64,000 nucleotides of DNA, from assembly GCA_026004795.1 (NCBI GenBank), contig BPJV01000003.1:1-64000 (forward strand). Direction: 5' to 3'. This DNA comes from Pirellulaceae bacterium. Its GTDB lineage: Bacteria > Planctomycetota > Planctomycetia > Pirellulales > Pirellulaceae. The position numbers and the translations under genes were made by a program. The first letter of the stretch is position 1, and every line of letters starts with the position of its first letter. Shown here one piece after another: positions 63,496 to 64,000 of the stretch. The notes beneath the pieces are model-generated. The model was not told the origin of the DNA and ran no database searches. It worked only from the letters and a program-made list of their open reading frames with translations.

Positions 63496-64000
63496 ATGCA
63501 AGCTCACGGATCAACGCAACCAACCACCGATCAATCACCGTCGCGCAGCGGCGTCTTCTCCGCACAAACGGACAAACGTTTGGAGGCGTTCAGCGAAAGC
63601 ATCAGCTTCGATCACCGCCTCTACCAACATGACATTCGTGGGTCGATCGCTCATGCCCGCATGCTGGCCCACTGTGGGTTGCTGACGCAGGAGGAATTCG
63701 CCCAGATCGAATCCGCCCTGCGAGAGATCGAGTCGGAGATTGCTGCCGGGAAGATGGCTTGGCGTCCCGAACTAGAGGACATCCACATGCACATCGAAAG
63801 TGCGCTGATCGAACGCTTGGGGGATGTCGGGCGCAAGCTGCATACGGCGCGCAGTCGCAATGACCAGGTTAATACCGACCTCCGCATGTGGATCCGCGAC
63901 GCGTTGGACGAAGTCGATTCGCTGCTTCAACGACTGCAACGGGCTTTCGTCGATCGCTGCGAGCGTGATGCGGATGTCATCCTACCGGCCTATACCCACC
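63496..64000 (+). CDS. argH: Argininosuccinate lyase, N-terminal part
   Basis: 168 codons are present before the window ends. [20 protein letters not shown] and [30 protein letters not shown] are characteristic of argininosuccinate lyase, which splits argininosuccinate into arginine and fumarate; [10 protein letters not shown] is part of the active site. In-frame ATG codons at 63439 and 63397 could extend the N-terminus by 19 or 33 residues; the ribosome-binding site is weak in each case. The C-terminal part and the GSSxMPxKxNP signature are outside the window. Confidence 0.93.
   Translation, partial: MQAHGSTQPTTDQSPSRSGVFSAQTDKRLEAFSESISFDHRLYQHDIRGSIAHARMLAHCGLLTQEEFAQIESALREIESEIAAGKMAWRPELEDIHMHIESALIERLGDVGRKLHTARSRNDQVNTDLRMWIRDALDEVDSLLQRLQRAFVDRCERDADVILPAYTH

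Overview
The window is a chromosomal segment of high G+C content from a planctomycete, most likely of the Pirellulales. The lineage markers are a DUF1559 pseudopilin-like protein followed by a small lipoprotein, a DUF1501 protein with a Tat signal, a sulfatase, several fused or split enzymes, a cysteine-rich secreted repeat protein, and copies of an intergenic repeat whose translation reads HDAPASE. I saw no rRNA, tRNA, CRISPR array, phage or insertion sequence.

Layout. 1-6680 (+): the end of an M32 carboxypeptidase, a DUF423 membrane protein, MobA, an isochorismatase/ThuA fusion, then a DUF1559 / lipoprotein / DUF4198-kelch set behind a good sigma70-type promoter with a Fur-like palindrome. 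6843-13017 (-): a probable five-gene operon, in transcription order an SDR oxidoreductase, a sulfatase, xylose isomerase, and two proteins matching the two halves of the plant Tm-1 protein. 13135-16645 (+): pyruvate kinase and leuA; leuA follows a leader with a leucine-rich peptide ORF and mutually exclusive antiterminator and terminator hairpins. 16690-20172 (-): a beta-lactamase-like/NamZ fusion and a YheT-type hydrolase. 20286-21858 (+): a PfkB sugar/nucleoside kinase and ThpR. 21914-24852 (-): a frameshifted Tat-exported Gfo/Idh oxidoreductase, a repeat cluster, a 44-codon ORF and a cupin. 25951-33715 (+): the cysteine-rich protein, a GNAT acetyltransferase, an RsmF-like rRNA methylase, a very large MscS channel and an FmdB-like protein. 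33730-36650 (-): NAD synthetase and an overlapping membrane protein. 36800-43692 (+): a Tat-exported protein of unknown function, a cytochrome gene set and a GNAT protein. 43948-49200: a secreted isoaspartyl methyltransferase (-), a secreted protein (+), BioA (-), and a DUF62 enzyme with a free-standing DUF62 C-terminal domain (-). 49305-54733: a DUF2135-like membrane protein (+), then rpmB-gatC-gatA-gatB (-). 55757-64000 (+): a MacA-like adaptor and MacB-like permease, hisA, an M13 metallopeptidase with a DUF1501 protein, and the start of argH.

Most interesting parts. (1) The leuA leader has all the parts of a classical leucine attenuator. (2) The cytochrome set encodes a CcoN-CcoO fusion in which the positions aligned with the CuB and haem b3 ligands of cbb3 oxidase have become non-ligands, with a monohaem CcoP-like protein and a dihaem lipoprotein beside it. 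This suggests an electron-transfer complex that is not an oxygen reductase. Other points are the Tm-1 gene pair, the lactamase/NamZ fusion, the Fur-like site and the repeat cluster. All calls rest on reading the sequence; no database search was run.
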